NCBI GenBank assembly: GCA_009784525.1
Contig: WRBM01000015.1
Coordinates: 1 to 40,546, forward strand
Reading direction: 5' to 3'
Length of the DNA stretch: 40,546 nt
Origin: Erysipelotrichales bacterium
GTDB lineage: Bacteria > Bacillota_I > Bacilli_A > Acholeplasmatales > WRBM01
Every line of letters begins with the position of its first letter. Position 1 is the first letter of the stretch. A program made the translations under genes and the position numbers. A model generated the notes under the pieces. The model was given only the letters and a program-made list of their open reading frames with translations, did not search any database and was not told the origin of the DNA. Shown here one piece after another: positions 1-8,643 of the stretch.

Positions 1-7
1 TTAGTTA

Positions 8-745
8 ATGAAAAAAAATAGTGTTAGGGAATTTTTCAAAAATAAAAAAGAAGTATTTCTATTTTTAGCAATTTTAGTAATTTTATTGGCAGCGATTATT
101 GCGATAACAAATTGGGCAGATCGCGATGCACACAGAACAACAGAAGCACCAGGAACGACAACATCAACAACAGGAACAACGACTTCATCGACTACTAGCT
201 CGACAACAACAAACTCCACAACAACTTCTGATCAACAAACTGGTGGTGGCGGTTATGAGCCAGGTCCGGATCCAACGCTTACAGAGCAAATGATTTTGCC
301 AATTGAGGGAGACCACAAAATAGTATTACATTATTTTGATGTCAATAATCCTGCAACTTTAGCAAATGCGGTTATCAATAATGGTAATATCATGATTCAA
401 AGCCGGGGAATGAGTTATGCTCGTGAAGATAATTCTGTATTTGATGTTTTAGCAGTTTTTAGTGGGGAAGTTGTCAGTATTGATTTTGATATTTTGGAAG
501 GATACACAGTTGTTTTATTAGCCAACGATAATGTTACAATAACTTACTTTTCGCTTTCAAGCATTAATGTTGAATTAGGTGATAGAATAGGTATAAACAT
601 GGTCTTAGGTCAAGCTGGGGAATCTATCTTTAATACAAGCGCTGGCGTACATGTCCATATCGAGGTTAGAATCGATGATGATTTTGTTAATCCGTTGCAC
701 GCAGTTGGCAGAAGAACATATCAATTAGTCAGAGATATTGATTAA
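8..745 (+). CDS. spoIIQ: SpoIIQ-like M23-family (LytM fold) membrane protein
   Basis: Probable homologue of SpoIIQ, the forespore membrane protein that pairs with SpoIIIAH during engulfment. Visible: a short basic N-terminus, one membrane segment (about residues 18-34), a Thr/Ser-rich linker (about 44-80), then an M23/LytM-type domain. The domain keeps the GVHVHIEVR motif and the spacing seen in Bacillus SpoIIQ (FDV, SGEVV, YFSLSSINVELGDR). The first zinc-ligand histidine of active LytM enzymes is absent (RGMSYARED at that place), as in Bacillus SpoIIQ, so it is probably not a peptidase. The start is the first ATG in the window; anything upstream lies outside. It has its own terminator. An ordinary M23 scaffold protein is the alternative. 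Confidence 0.75.
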   Translation: MKKNSVREFFKNKKEVFLFLAILVILLAAIIAITNWADRDAHRTTEAPGTTTSTTGTTTSSTTSSTTTNSTTTSDQQTGGGGYEPGPDPTLTEQMILPIEGDHKIVLHYFDVNNPATLANAVINNGNIMIQSRGMSYAREDNSVFDVLAVFSGEVVSIDFDILEGYTVVLLANDNVTITYFSLSSINVELGDRIGINMVLGQAGESIFNTSAGVHVHIEVRIDDDFVNPLHAVGRRTYQLVRDID

Positions 746-752
746 TAATTTT

Positions 753-784
753 AAGGATTTGCATAGGCAAGTCCTTTTTTTTGG
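753..784 (+). terminator. Rho-independent terminator after the spoIIQ-like gene
   Basis: A 10-bp stem (aaggatttgc / gcaagtcctt, one G-U pair) with a 4-base loop is followed by a run of T. It starts 7 bases after the stop codon. Confidence 0.85.
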
Positions 785-796
785 ATTTTTGTCTAG

Positions 797-823
797 ACCT
801 TTTCGCCTAAAATCCATATACTT
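797..823 (+). promoter_or_regulatory. Possible sigma-K/E-like promoter of the coat-like gene
   Basis: AC at 797-798 and CATATACTT at 815-823 are 16 bases apart. This resembles the Bacillus sigma-K pattern (AC, 16-17 bases, CATANNNTA) with one mismatch. No convincing sigma-A promoter is visible here. The motif is short and the call is tentative. Confidence 0.25.
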
Positions 824-843
824 TCATAAAGGAGGATTTTTTT

Positions 844-1101
844 GTGAACGGAATACAATATTATTCATATATTCCAGTTGGAAGTTTTACTAGCGCACCT
901 ACAGACAATCGCTTTAATCAATCAGAAATACGACCTTATGGTGGTTTTCATGGTGGTTTCGGACACGGCTACGGTCACTTTGGAGGTTTAGGATTCGGCT
1001 TGCCATTTCTGGCTGGCGCAGCCGTTGGCAGTGCACTTGGAGCGCCATATGGCTATCCATATCCGATGCCATATTACGGATATCCCGGTTATTATTATTA
1101 A
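844..1101 (+). CDS. Small Gly/Tyr/Pro-rich protein, coat-like
   Basis: An 85-residue protein of unknown function. The first 30 residues are ordinary. Residues 32-55 are rich in Gly, His and Phe (HGGFGHGYGHFGG). A short hydrophobic stretch follows (about 53-66), and the tail is made of Tyr, Pro and Gly (about 68-85). Such composition is common in spore-coat and surface proteins of Bacillota; this is composition only, not proven homology. The start is GTG at 844, chosen because a perfect AAAGGAGG ribosome site lies at 828-835 with 8 bases between. It is a single-gene unit with terminators on both sides. Confidence 0.65.
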   Translation: MNGIQYYSYIPVGSFTSAPTDNRFNQSEIRPYGGFHGGFGHGYGHFGGLGFGLPFLAGAAVGSALGAPYGYPYPMPYYGYPGYYY

Positions 1102-1106
1102 ATTGA

Positions 1107-1137
1107 GATCCCTTTAATTTAGGGATTTTTTCTTTTT
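1107..1137 (+). terminator. Rho-independent terminator
   Basis: Stem atccct (1108-1113) / agggat (1121-1126) followed by a T-rich run, a few bases after the coat-like gene. Confidence 0.75.
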
Positions 1138-1147
1138 CAAAAAAATA

Positions 1148-1177
1148 TTGACCGAATCGGTCAATTTATGATATAAT
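1148..1177 (+). promoter_or_regulatory. Promoter with TetR-type operator
   Basis: A perfect 17-base palindrome (TTGACCGA-A-TCGGTCAA, 1148-1164) contains the -35 box TTGACC (1148-1153). The -10 box TATAAT is at 1172-1177 with an 18-base spacer. A repressor bound here would block RNA polymerase directly. The site lies 39 bases upstream of the TetR-type gene, so autoregulation of the exporter operon is likely. Confidence 0.8.
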
Positions 1178-1202
1178 AGATTATAGAGAGGATGTTGGTA
1201 TT

Positions 1203-1841
1203 TTGAATGAAGCCTTTAACGACTTAAAAGAAGAGAAGAAACAAAAGATTATAAACGCAGCTCTAAAAGAATTTACCGAACGTGGGTTTAATTTAGCCTC
1301 AACTAATAATATTGTTAAAGAAGCGGAAATTAGTAAAGGATTATTATTTTATTATTTTGCGGGCAAAGAAGAACTTTTTCTCTTTCTGGCTAACCATGCA
1401 TTATCAATAGTAAAAAATGACTATCTTAATAAACTCGATGAATCTGAAACTGATTATATTGAAAAACTTCGAAAAGCTGGGGTATTAAAGTTTAAAATTT
1501 TTCTTAACCACCAATTAGTCTTTGATTTTATTGCTAGTCTTTATCTAAAAGATAGTTATGCGCATTTAACAAAAGAAATGATTGAAGAGTTCCAAAATGG
1601 ACGGATAGAATTTGAGCGAAAACTTTACAATAATATTAACAAGGACTTATTTAAAGATGATGTCTATAGCGATAAAATTATGGAAATGATCAGTTTTTGT
1701 TTAAGTGGTTATGAAAAGAAAATTACTGATCAAATAATTAATGCCAAGGAAATCAATTATGAAAACTATTGGCAAGACTTTTATCAGTTCTTGGATAATC
1801 TAAAAAAAATATTTTATAAAAAAACGGAGGATAATAAATGA
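1203..1841 (+). CDS. TetR/AcrR-family transcriptional repressor
   Basis: A 212-residue DNA-binding repressor that probably controls the exporter genes behind it. The N-terminal helix-turn-helix region is typical of the family (KIINAALKEFTERG, then STNNIVKEAEISKGLLFYYF, about residues 15-55). The C-terminal ligand domain is not recognisable, so the inducer is unknown. The start is TTG at 1203; AGAGAGG at 1185-1191 is the ribosome site and the HTH begins at the usual distance from the N-terminus. The stop overlaps the next ATG by 4 bases (ATGA), indicating coupled translation. A perfect operator palindrome overlies its promoter. Confidence 0.9.
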   Translation: MNEAFNDLKEEKKQKIINAALKEFTERGFNLASTNNIVKEAEISKGLLFYYFAGKEELFLFLANHALSIVKNDYLNKLDESETDYIEKLRKAGVLKFKIFLNHQLVFDFIASLYLKDSYAHLTKEMIEEFQNGRIEFERKLYNNINKDLFKDDVYSDKIMEMISFCLSGYEKKITDQIINAKEINYENYWQDFYQFLDNLKKIFYKKTEDNK

Positions 1842-2728
1842 AAGTAATCGAAATTAACAATTTAACAAAAAAATTTGGTGAGTTTAAAGCTCTGGATAAT
1901 GTTAATTTAACAATTAACAAAGGCGAGGTCTTTGGTTTTATTGGTCCAAATGGTGCCGGAAAAACTACGACTATCCGTACTATATTAGGAATATTGAAAA
2001 AAACTGAAGGAGAAGTAATGGTTTTTGGTAAAGATGCCTGGCACGATGCGATGGAGATTCATAAAAAAATAGCTTATGTGCCAGGTGATGTAAACCTTTG
2101 GCCTAACTTAACTGGTGGTGAAGTTATTGATCTTTTCACTTCTCTTCAAGGTCCGATTAATTTAGAGAAAAAAGAAAGATTAATTAAAATGTTTGATCTT
2201 GACCCGAAGAAACGCTGTCGCACATATTCAAAAGGTAATCGTCAGAAAGTTGCGCTTATTGCGGCTTTTCTATCTGATGCGCAATTGTTTATTCTTGATG
2301 AGCCGACTAGTGGTCTTGATCCATTAATGGAAATGGTATTCCAAGACTGTGTAGCAGAAGAGAAAAAGGCCGGTAAAACAATTCTTTTATCGAGTCACAT
2401 TTTATCAGAAGTTGAAAGACTTTGCGATCGGGTGGCTATTATTCGTAGCGGCACAATCGTAGAGACAGGAACTTTGGCTGAGCTAAGACATTTAACGCGA
2501 GTGCAAATAACAGTAGAAACGGCTAAAAAAATGCCGGATTTAGCCACTAAAAAAGGCGTTCACAATCTAAAAATTGATAACTGCCAAGTTAGCTTTCAGG
2601 CAGATTATCCAGAGCTTGGTAATATTATAAGTTACTTAGCTAGCTATGAAGTTAAGAAATTATATAGCGTTCCACCGGCTTTAGAGGATTTATTTATGAA
2701 ATATTATGATACGGAGGTGAAACATTAG
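1838..2728 (+). CDS. ABC exporter ATP-binding protein (ABC-2 type)
   Basis: A 296-residue ATPase that would drive the permease encoded next. Motifs: Walker A GPNGAGKTT (about residues 36-44), signature region YSKGNRQKVAL (a variant of LSGGQ), Walker B LFILDEPTSGLD, and H-loop SSHILSEVERL. The last 80 residues form the small C-terminal domain common in drug- and antibiotic-type exporters. It overlaps the TetR gene by 4 bases and abuts the permease gene, so three genes form one operon. The substrate is unknown; the repressor context suggests a toxic compound. Confidence 0.9.
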   Translation: MKVIEINNLTKKFGEFKALDNVNLTINKGEVFGFIGPNGAGKTTTIRTILGILKKTEGEVMVFGKDAWHDAMEIHKKIAYVPGDVNLWPNLTGGEVIDLFTSLQGPINLEKKERLIKMFDLDPKKRCRTYSKGNRQKVALIAAFLSDAQLFILDEPTSGLDPLMEMVFQDCVAEEKKAGKTILLSSHILSEVERLCDRVAIIRSGTIVETGTLAELRHLTRVQITVETAKKMPDLATKKGVHNLKIDNCQVSFQADYPELGNIISYLASYEVKKLYSVPPALEDLFMKYYDTEVKH

Positions 2729-4351
2729 GTGAAGAACAATCTTACTAATCTGTTTGCCCGGACTGGAAGATTAATGCAGTTTATTATTCGCCGGGAACGC
2801 GTTTCATCTTCAATATGGATTTTCGGATTATTGATTTTTACAATTTCTGTTGCTTTAGCTTTGCCTGGTATGTTTCCTTTGCTTGAAGAAAGAATTATTA
2901 TGCGGGAAACGATGCAAAGCCCAGCAATGGTCGCAATCCTTGGTCCAGTATTTGGTAATGAATTAAGTTATTCAGTTGGGGTTATGTTTGCGAATCAAAT
3001 GTTGTTGTTTACACTTTTGGCGGTTGCGATAATGAATATTTTCTTTGTTGTAAAACATACTAGGACAGATGAAGAACAAGGTCGCTCAGAGGTAATTAGA
3101 TCGTTGCCAGTTGGCCGACTTTCAACGCTTAGCGCAACACTTTTGGTAGCTTTGCTTATTAATTTTATATTAGCGGTTTTTACAGGTTTTGGTTTAGCAC
3201 TTGTTAGTTTTGAAGAAGCAACATTTGGTGGAGCAATGATGTATGGTTTTGTTATAGGTGTTACAGGATTTTTCTTTGCCTGTGCTACAGCTGTCTTTAG
3301 CCAATTTTCTTCTAATTCAAGAGGCGCAAATATCTTTTCTATAATATTCTTGTTTTTATTATTTGGTATCAGAGCTATTGGTGATGTTGCGGAAAACTTT
3401 TTATCTTTTATTTCGCCTTTAGGACTAGTATTACAAACGCAGGTTTATGTAAATAACTATATTTGGCCTTTAATAATTGTTTTTTTCCTATCAATTTTTT
3501 TAGTGGTATTAGCTTGTTTTTTAAATTTAATCAGGGATTTAGGTCAAGGTTTAATTGCTGCAAAACCAGGAAAAGCTGCTGCCTCAAAAATGCTTTTATC
3601 ACCAATGGGCTTGGCTATTAGACTTTTGAAGGTACTTTTAATTGCTTGGTTGATTGGTATGTTTTATTTCGGTTTAATGTATGGAGCAGTAATGGACTTT
3701 ATGGCTGATTTCATTGAAAATAATGATTTTTTCCAACAAATCCTACCGCCTTCTGATGAACATGAACCAGTTGTCATGTTTCTTTCAATGTTAATGCTTA
3801 TTATGTCACTAATGGGAGCTGTTCCAGCTTTGATGGCAATCCTGAAGCTTCGGACTGAAGAAAAATCTGGAAGATTAGAACAACTTTTAGCTAAACCAGT
3901 TGGTCGGACAAAATTACTAACCTCCTATTTATTAATTGCGTTTGTTACAAGTTTTCTAGTACTCTTTATGTCAGCTTTTGGTTTATGGGGGGCAAGCGCG
4001 TTAATGATGGAAGAAGTTCCTTTCAGTTTAGGATTGAGCTTGCAGATTATTTTTGTGTTCTTGCCGGCAATTTGGCTAATGTTAGGGTTAGCGGTATTCC
4101 TGATCGGTTTTGCGCCAAAATTAGTTAATTTAATTTATCTATATTTAGGATTTTCATTATTTGTAGTTTATCTTGGTGGCGTTTTAAATTTACCGAGTTG
4201 GATGAGAAAATTATCACCTTATGGATATATTCCGCAACTTCCAGCTGATGATGTAAGGATACATGTTCTGATAATTATTAGTGTAATAGCGATGATTCTT
4301 GCGGTTAGTGGTTGGTTCGGTTATAAAAGAAGAGATATGAAAATGCAATGA
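2729..4351 (+). CDS. ABC-2 exporter permease with two repeated halves
   Basis: A 540-residue membrane protein with about 12 hydrophobic segments. It resembles the large exporter permeases of the TnrB3/antibiotic-export type. Each half carries a related cytoplasmic motif: RSEVIRSLPVGRLSTL (about residues 119-134) and GRLEQLLAKPVGRTKLL (about 386-402). This suggests internal duplication, one polypeptide doing the work of a permease dimer. The start is GTG at 2729, directly after the ATPase stop; GGAGGTG at 2713-2719 is the ribosome site. The stop codon lies in the stem of a terminator. Confidence 0.85.
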   Translation: MKNNLTNLFARTGRLMQFIIRRERVSSSIWIFGLLIFTISVALALPGMFPLLEERIIMRETMQSPAMVAILGPVFGNELSYSVGVMFANQMLLFTLLAVAIMNIFFVVKHTRTDEEQGRSEVIRSLPVGRLSTLSATLLVALLINFILAVFTGFGLALVSFEEATFGGAMMYGFVIGVTGFFFACATAVFSQFSSNSRGANIFSIIFLFLLFGIRAIGDVAENFLSFISPLGLVLQTQVYVNNYIWPLIIVFFLSIFLVVLACFLNLIRDLGQGLIAAKPGKAAASKMLLSPMGLAIRLLKVLLIAWLIGMFYFGLMYGAVMDFMADFIENNDFFQQILPPSDEHEPVVMFLSMLMLIMSLMGAVPALMAILKLRTEEKSGRLEQLLAKPVGRTKLLTSYLLIAFVTSFLVLFMSAFGLWGASALMMEEVPFSLGLSLQIIFVFLPAIWLMLGLAVFLIGFAPKLVNLIYLYLGFSLFVVYLGGVLNLPSWMRKLSPYGYIPQLPADDVRIHVLIIISVIAMILAVSGWFGYKRRDMKMQ

Positions 4352-4374
4352 CAGGTTTCCTGTCATTCTTTTTA
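4348..4374 (+). terminator. Rho-independent terminator of the TetR-exporter operon
   Basis: A perfect 8-bp stem (atgacagg / cctgtcat) with a TTT loop, then a T-rich tail. It overlaps the stop codon of the permease gene and separates the two exporter operons. Confidence 0.8.
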
Positions 4375-4403
4375 TTGATAATGGAGCGAATTTGTGATAT
4401 TAT
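4375..4403 (+). promoter_or_regulatory. Sigma-A-type promoter of the heterodimeric exporter
   Basis: TTGATA (4375-4380) and TATTAT (4398-4403) with a 17-base spacer, just after the terminator and about 30 bases before the chosen start. Confidence 0.7.
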
Positions 4404-4434
4404 CTTTATATTCAACATTTTTAGGGGGGTTGAC

Positions 4435-6180
4435 ATGCTAAAATTATTAACACGCTTTAAACCAATTGATTGGTTAATTATTCTTTTTTTAATCGCCATT
4501 GTTCTTTTACAAGTTTGGTTTGCGTTAGAAATTCCTAGGTATGCTGGTCAAATTATGTCAGAGTTACTAGAGAATCCAAATCCAGCAACGGGAGAAGTTT
4601 TAAGAATTGGTCTGAAAATGCTTGGTGTTGCGTTAGGTTCGATGGCCTGTATTATTATAGTTGGTTTAATCGCGACTTTTCTGGCCGCAAAGTTTTCTAG
4701 AATTTTGCGCTCTGATCTTTTTAGTAAAGTTCAAAGTTATTCTTTTTCGGAGATAAATAAATTTTCTACTCCAAGTTTAATTACACGCTCAACAAACGAC
4801 ATCCAGCAAGTTCAGATGTCGGTGATGATGATTTTTCAAATGGCTATTTCTGCTCCAATTACAGCTGTTTGGGCTTTGATTAGAATACAAACCGCAAGTC
4901 GTGAACTTACTTTAGTAACGGCTTTTGGGGTTGGAATTTTGGTAATAGCTTTAACATTAATTTTTTTATGTGTTATTCCAAGATTTAAAAGAATTCAGGA
5001 ATTAACTGATAAGTTGAATGGTGTTACTAGAGAAAATATCAGTGGATTAAGAGTTGTCAAGGCTTATAATGCTGATCAATATGCAGAAAACAAGTTTGAA
5101 GCGGTAAATGAAGCAGTCGCTTATAATAATTTATTTGTTAATCGAATTATGGGTTTAATGAATCCCTTTATGATACTTATCTTACATGGGATAGTTTTAG
5201 CTATCTATTGGCTTGGTGCGCATTTAATCAATGATGGAATTTTAGTTTTTCCACAGATTACAGTTTTTGTTGGTTTGGCAATGCAAGTTTTATTTTCTTT
5301 TATTATGATGACGATTTTATTTATAATGATTCCAAGGGCTTCGGTTTCAGCTAAAAGAATTAATGAGGTATTAAAGACTGATTCATCAGTAAAAGATAAA
5401 GAGAATACAATTAACCCAGAAACGAATCTTGGCGAAGTAGAATTTAAGAATGTTTCTTTTAAGTATCCACAAGCAGAAGATTATGTGCTTAAGAATATTT
5501 CCTTTAAAGCTTTACCTGGTCAGACAGTAGCGATTGTTGGTTCAACAGGAAGTGGTAAATCATCTTTAATAAATCTTGTTCCGCGCTTTTACGATGTTTC
5601 TGAAGGCTCAATATTAGTAGATGGCATAGACATTAAAGATTATAAACAAATAGAGTTAAGACAAAAAATCGGTTATGTTCCACAAAAGGGCATCTTATTT
5701 TCTGGAACAATTAATCAAAATATTGATTATGGTAATAAAGAAATCAATCAGGAAATGATTCAAAAAGCGTCCGAAATCGCCTTAGCTGACGAATTTATTC
5801 AAAATATGGAAGATAAGTATCAAGCTAAAATTGCTCAAGGAGGAACAAATGTTTCAGGGGGGCAAAGACAAAGGCTTTCTATTGCCAGAGCAGTGGCGAT
5901 CGAACCAGAAATATTTATTTTTGATGATTCTTTTTCAGCTTTAGATTATAAAACAGATAGAGAAGTCAGAAATAACCTTAAAAAATTAAGTAAGCAGGCA
6001 ACTAGTTTAATTGTGGCGCAAAGAATAGGTACAATAATCGACGCTGATTTAATTATTGTTTTAGAACAAGGAGAATTAGTCGGGGCTGGTAAACATCAAG
6101 ATTTATTAGCTAGCTGTTCGGTTTATCGGGAGATTGCATTATCACAATTATCAAAAAAGGAGTTGGGTATCGATGAATAG
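4435..6180 (+). CDS. ABC multidrug exporter, half with degenerate ATP site
   Basis: A 581-residue half-transporter: six membrane segments, then an ATPase domain. Walker A is GSTGSGKSS (about residue 370) and the signature VSGGQRQRLS is intact. The catalytic glutamate after Walker B is aspartate (IFIFDDSFSALD) and the H-loop histidine is glutamine (SLIVAQRIGT). This is the pattern of the inactive-site partner in heterodimeric exporters such as TM287/288, LmrCD and BmrCD. The start at 4435 is preferred to the in-frame ATG at 4348, because 4348 lies in the terminator and a promoter plus AGGGGGG (4423-4429) precede 4435. The partner gene overlaps its end. Confidence 0.9.
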   Translation: MLKLLTRFKPIDWLIILFLIAIVLLQVWFALEIPRYAGQIMSELLENPNPATGEVLRIGLKMLGVALGSMACIIIVGLIATFLAAKFSRILRSDLFSKVQSYSFSEINKFSTPSLITRSTNDIQQVQMSVMMIFQMAISAPITAVWALIRIQTASRELTLVTAFGVGILVIALTLIFLCVIPRFKRIQELTDKLNGVTRENISGLRVVKAYNADQYAENKFEAVNEAVAYNNLFVNRIMGLMNPFMILILHGIVLAIYWLGAHLINDGILVFPQITVFVGLAMQVLFSFIMMTILFIMIPRASVSAKRINEVLKTDSSVKDKENTINPETNLGEVEFKNVSFKYPQAEDYVLKNISFKALPGQTVAIVGSTGSGKSSLINLVPRFYDVSEGSILVDGIDIKDYKQIELRQKIGYVPQKGILFSGTINQNIDYGNKEINQEMIQKASEIALADEFIQNMEDKYQAKIAQGGTNVSGGQRQRLSIARAVAIEPEIFIFDDSFSALDYKTDREVRNNLKKLSKQATSLIVAQRIGTIIDADLIIVLEQGELVGAGKHQDLLASCSVYREIALSQLSKKELGIDE

Positions 6181-7990
6181 AAGAAAAAATGCGGGCCCAA
6201 TGATCCAAATGGGACCAAGAAGAGCTGGTGGCCAAAAAGCTAAAAACTTTAAAAAGGGAATAGCTGATCTTTTTAACTATTTAAAAAAACATCTGTTAGC
6301 AATTATTATCACAATTATATTTACGATTGGCGCAACAATCATTGCGATTGCGGCACCCGTCAAATTAGGAGAATTAAGTGGAGCAATTGTAGCTCCTGAC
6401 GGAGTAATTATTGATGAGGTAGTCAGAATCGGGATTATTCTTGGTTCAATGTATATTTTGGCGTTTATCCTAAATTATGCACAAGCTTTCATTATGGCTG
6501 GAGTTAACCAAAAAATAACACAACGCTTTAGAAGTGATATCTCTAAAAAGATTAATCGAGTACCATTAAAGTATTTTGATACAAATAGCACAGGCGATAC
6601 TTTGAGTAGAGTAACAAATGATGTTGATACGATTGGTCAGTCTTTAAATCAAAGTTTTACGGCTTTGATTGGTTCAGCTATAATGCTTGTTGGAATTTTG
6701 ATTATGATGTTTTGGACAAGTTGGCAGCTAGCTTTCACTGCAATCCTGACAGTGCCTTTAAGTATAATTATCATGACATTGGTCATGAAACTTTCACAAA
6801 AACATTTTGTGGCTCAGCAAAAAGAATTAGGCGCCTTAAACGGCCACATTGAAGAAACCTATTCTGGACTTCACATTGTTAAAGCTTTTAATAGCGAAGT
6901 TAAGTCGCAGAAGCATTTTGACACAATAAATCGTAAACTTTTTAATAGTAATCGTAAAGCATCTTTTTATTCTGGTTTAATGATGCCAATTATGAACTTT
7001 GTGGCTAACTTGGGATTTGTGGCTATTTGTGTAGTTGGCGGTATTCTTTTAATAAATGGTCAGGCAACCATTCCGGTAATGGTAACATTTTTTGTCTATG
7101 TTCGTTTATTTCAAAATCCATTAGGTCAGATAGCGCAAGCGATGGGAATGCTGCAACAAACAGCCGCAGCTTCGGAAAGAGTTTTTGAATTCCTTAATGA
7201 AACAGAACAAGAAAGTGAAATACAAAAAGATAAACTTCTTGAAAACATTAAAGGTAAAGTTGAATTTCGTAATGTTCGATTCGGCTATAACGAAGAAAAA
7301 ACGATTATCCATGATTTTTCAGCTATTATTGAGCCTGGAAGTAAAATTGCGATTGTTGGTCCGACTGGTGCTGGTAAAACAACGATAATAAATCTTCTGA
7401 TGCGATTTTATGAAATTGACTCAGGCGAAATTCTAATTGATGATATTCCGATTAGTGAATTAAAAAGGGAGAATGTGCGAGCTCTTTTTGGGATGGTCTT
7501 ACAAGATACCTGGCTTTTTGAAGGAACAATTAAAGAAAATATTATTTACGCTAAAGAAAATGTTTCGGACGAAGAAGTTTATAAAGCTTGCGAAGCAGCT
7601 AATATCGATCACTTTATTAAGACATTGCCAAATGGTTATAATCTTGTTTTATCCGATGATGTCGTTATTTCTAGTGGTCAGAAACAGCTATTGACGATTG
7701 CCAGAGCAATGGTACAAGATAGCCCGATGTTAATTCTTGATGAGGCAACTTCAAATGTTGATACAAGAACAGAACAACTAATACAAGATGCGATGGATAA
7801 GGTTGCGAAAGGTAAAACAAGTTTTGTCATTGCTCATCGTCTTTCCACAATTAAAAATGCCGATTTAATTTTAGTTTTAAAAGATGGAGATATTATCGAA
7901 TCCGGAAAACACGAGGAATTATTAGGTCAGGCTGGTTTTTATCATCAACTATATCATAGTCAATTTGTTTTAAATGGTGAAGAATCATGA
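6173..7990 (+). CDS. ABC multidrug exporter, half with catalytic ATP site
   Basis: A 605-residue half-transporter. A basic N-terminal extension (about 1-30) is followed by six membrane segments and an ATPase domain. Walker A is GPTGAGKTT, Walker B MLILDEATSNVD with the catalytic Glu, and the H-loop FVIAHRLST is intact. Its signature is altered (ISSGQKQLL), which is expected because that motif faces the degenerate site of the partner. The start at 6173 (MNRRKN) follows AAAAAAGGAG inside the preceding gene and overlaps it by 8 bases. Together the two proteins form a drug- or lipid-type exporter; the substrate cannot be read from the sequence. Confidence 0.9.
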   Translation: MNRRKNAGPMIQMGPRRAGGQKAKNFKKGIADLFNYLKKHLLAIIITIIFTIGATIIAIAAPVKLGELSGAIVAPDGVIIDEVVRIGIILGSMYILAFILNYAQAFIMAGVNQKITQRFRSDISKKINRVPLKYFDTNSTGDTLSRVTNDVDTIGQSLNQSFTALIGSAIMLVGILIMMFWTSWQLAFTAILTVPLSIIIMTLVMKLSQKHFVAQQKELGALNGHIEETYSGLHIVKAFNSEVKSQKHFDTINRKLFNSNRKASFYSGLMMPIMNFVANLGFVAICVVGGILLINGQATIPVMVTFFVYVRLFQNPLGQIAQAMGMLQQTAAASERVFEFLNETEQESEIQKDKLLENIKGKVEFRNVRFGYNEEKTIIHDFSAIIEPGSKIAIVGPTGAGKTTIINLLMRFYEIDSGEILIDDIPISELKRENVRALFGMVLQDTWLFEGTIKENIIYAKENVSDEEVYKACEAANIDHFIKTLPNGYNLVLSDDVVISSGQKQLLTIARAMVQDSPMLILDEATSNVDTRTEQLIQDAMDKVAKGKTSFVIAHRLSTIKNADLILVLKDGDIIESGKHEELLGQAGFYHQLYHSQFVLNGEES

Positions 7991-8526
7991 TTATTTTTGA
8001 GACGCCGCGTCTAATATTCAGATGCTTCAAAGATAGTGACTTAGCTGATTTCAATGAATATGCCAAAGTGGAAGGTGTTGGGGAAGCTGCAGGCTGGCCA
8101 CATCATAAGTCATTAGAAGACTCAAAGAAAATCTTAGATAAATTTATTTCTGATGATGAAGTTTTTGCGATTGTTTATCGAGAAAATAATAAAGTTATAG
8201 GCTCATTAGGTTTGCATAGAAGAGCTGAAATTGCAGAACTTAAAGATAAAAAACAACGTGAGCTTGGGTATGTGCTTAGTAAAGATTATTGGGGAAATGG
8301 TTTAATGACAGAAGCAGCTAGTGCAGCTATAACGTATGCATTTAATAATTTTGATCTTGAATTCATTATGTGCGCTCATTTTGATATTAATGAACGCTCA
8401 AAAAGAGTTATTGAAAAGACAGGTTTCAAGTTTTATAATCAAAGTATATACAAAACGGTAATAGGCGAATTTAATTCCTTACGCTATATTTTAAGTAGAG
8501 AGGATTATCTTGAAAACGTCGCTTAA
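7987..8526 (+). CDS. GNAT-family N-acetyltransferase (RimJ/RimL type)
   Basis: A 179-residue acetyl-CoA-dependent acetyltransferase. It opens with the typical TPRLIFRCFKDSDLADF and has the acetyl-CoA-binding region around LGYVLSKDYWGNGLMTEA (about residues 96-113), then RSKRVIEKTGFKF near the end. The family modifies ribosomal protein N-termini or small amines; the substrate here is unknown. The gene overlaps the exporter by 4 bases (ATGA), so it is the last gene of that operon and may act on a compound handled by the exporter. That link is inference. Confidence 0.88.
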   Translation: MIIFETPRLIFRCFKDSDLADFNEYAKVEGVGEAAGWPHHKSLEDSKKILDKFISDDEVFAIVYRENNKVIGSLGLHRRAEIAELKDKKQRELGYVLSKDYWGNGLMTEAASAAITYAFNNFDLEFIMCAHFDINERSKRVIEKTGFKFYNQSIYKTVIGEFNSLRYILSREDYLENVA

Positions 8527-8643
8527 AGAATAATAAATTGTAGTTGATAACAAAATGGACTTTAGCAAGCTAATAAAGCAGGACTTGACTTTATACAAGT
8601 TAATGAAACTCCGCTTTCATCTCGTTAAATAACTTATATATGA

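Noticed and set aside
1-219. Minus-strand open frame of 72 residues opposite the spoIIQ-like gene
   Set aside because: It mirrors the Thr/Ser-rich repeat (Val-rich low complexity), has no ribosome site of its own, and the plus-strand gene is convincing.
4348-4434. Upstream ATG extension of the first exporter subunit
   Set aside because: The extension would be translated from the terminator and promoter region; the start at 4435 has the ribosome site.
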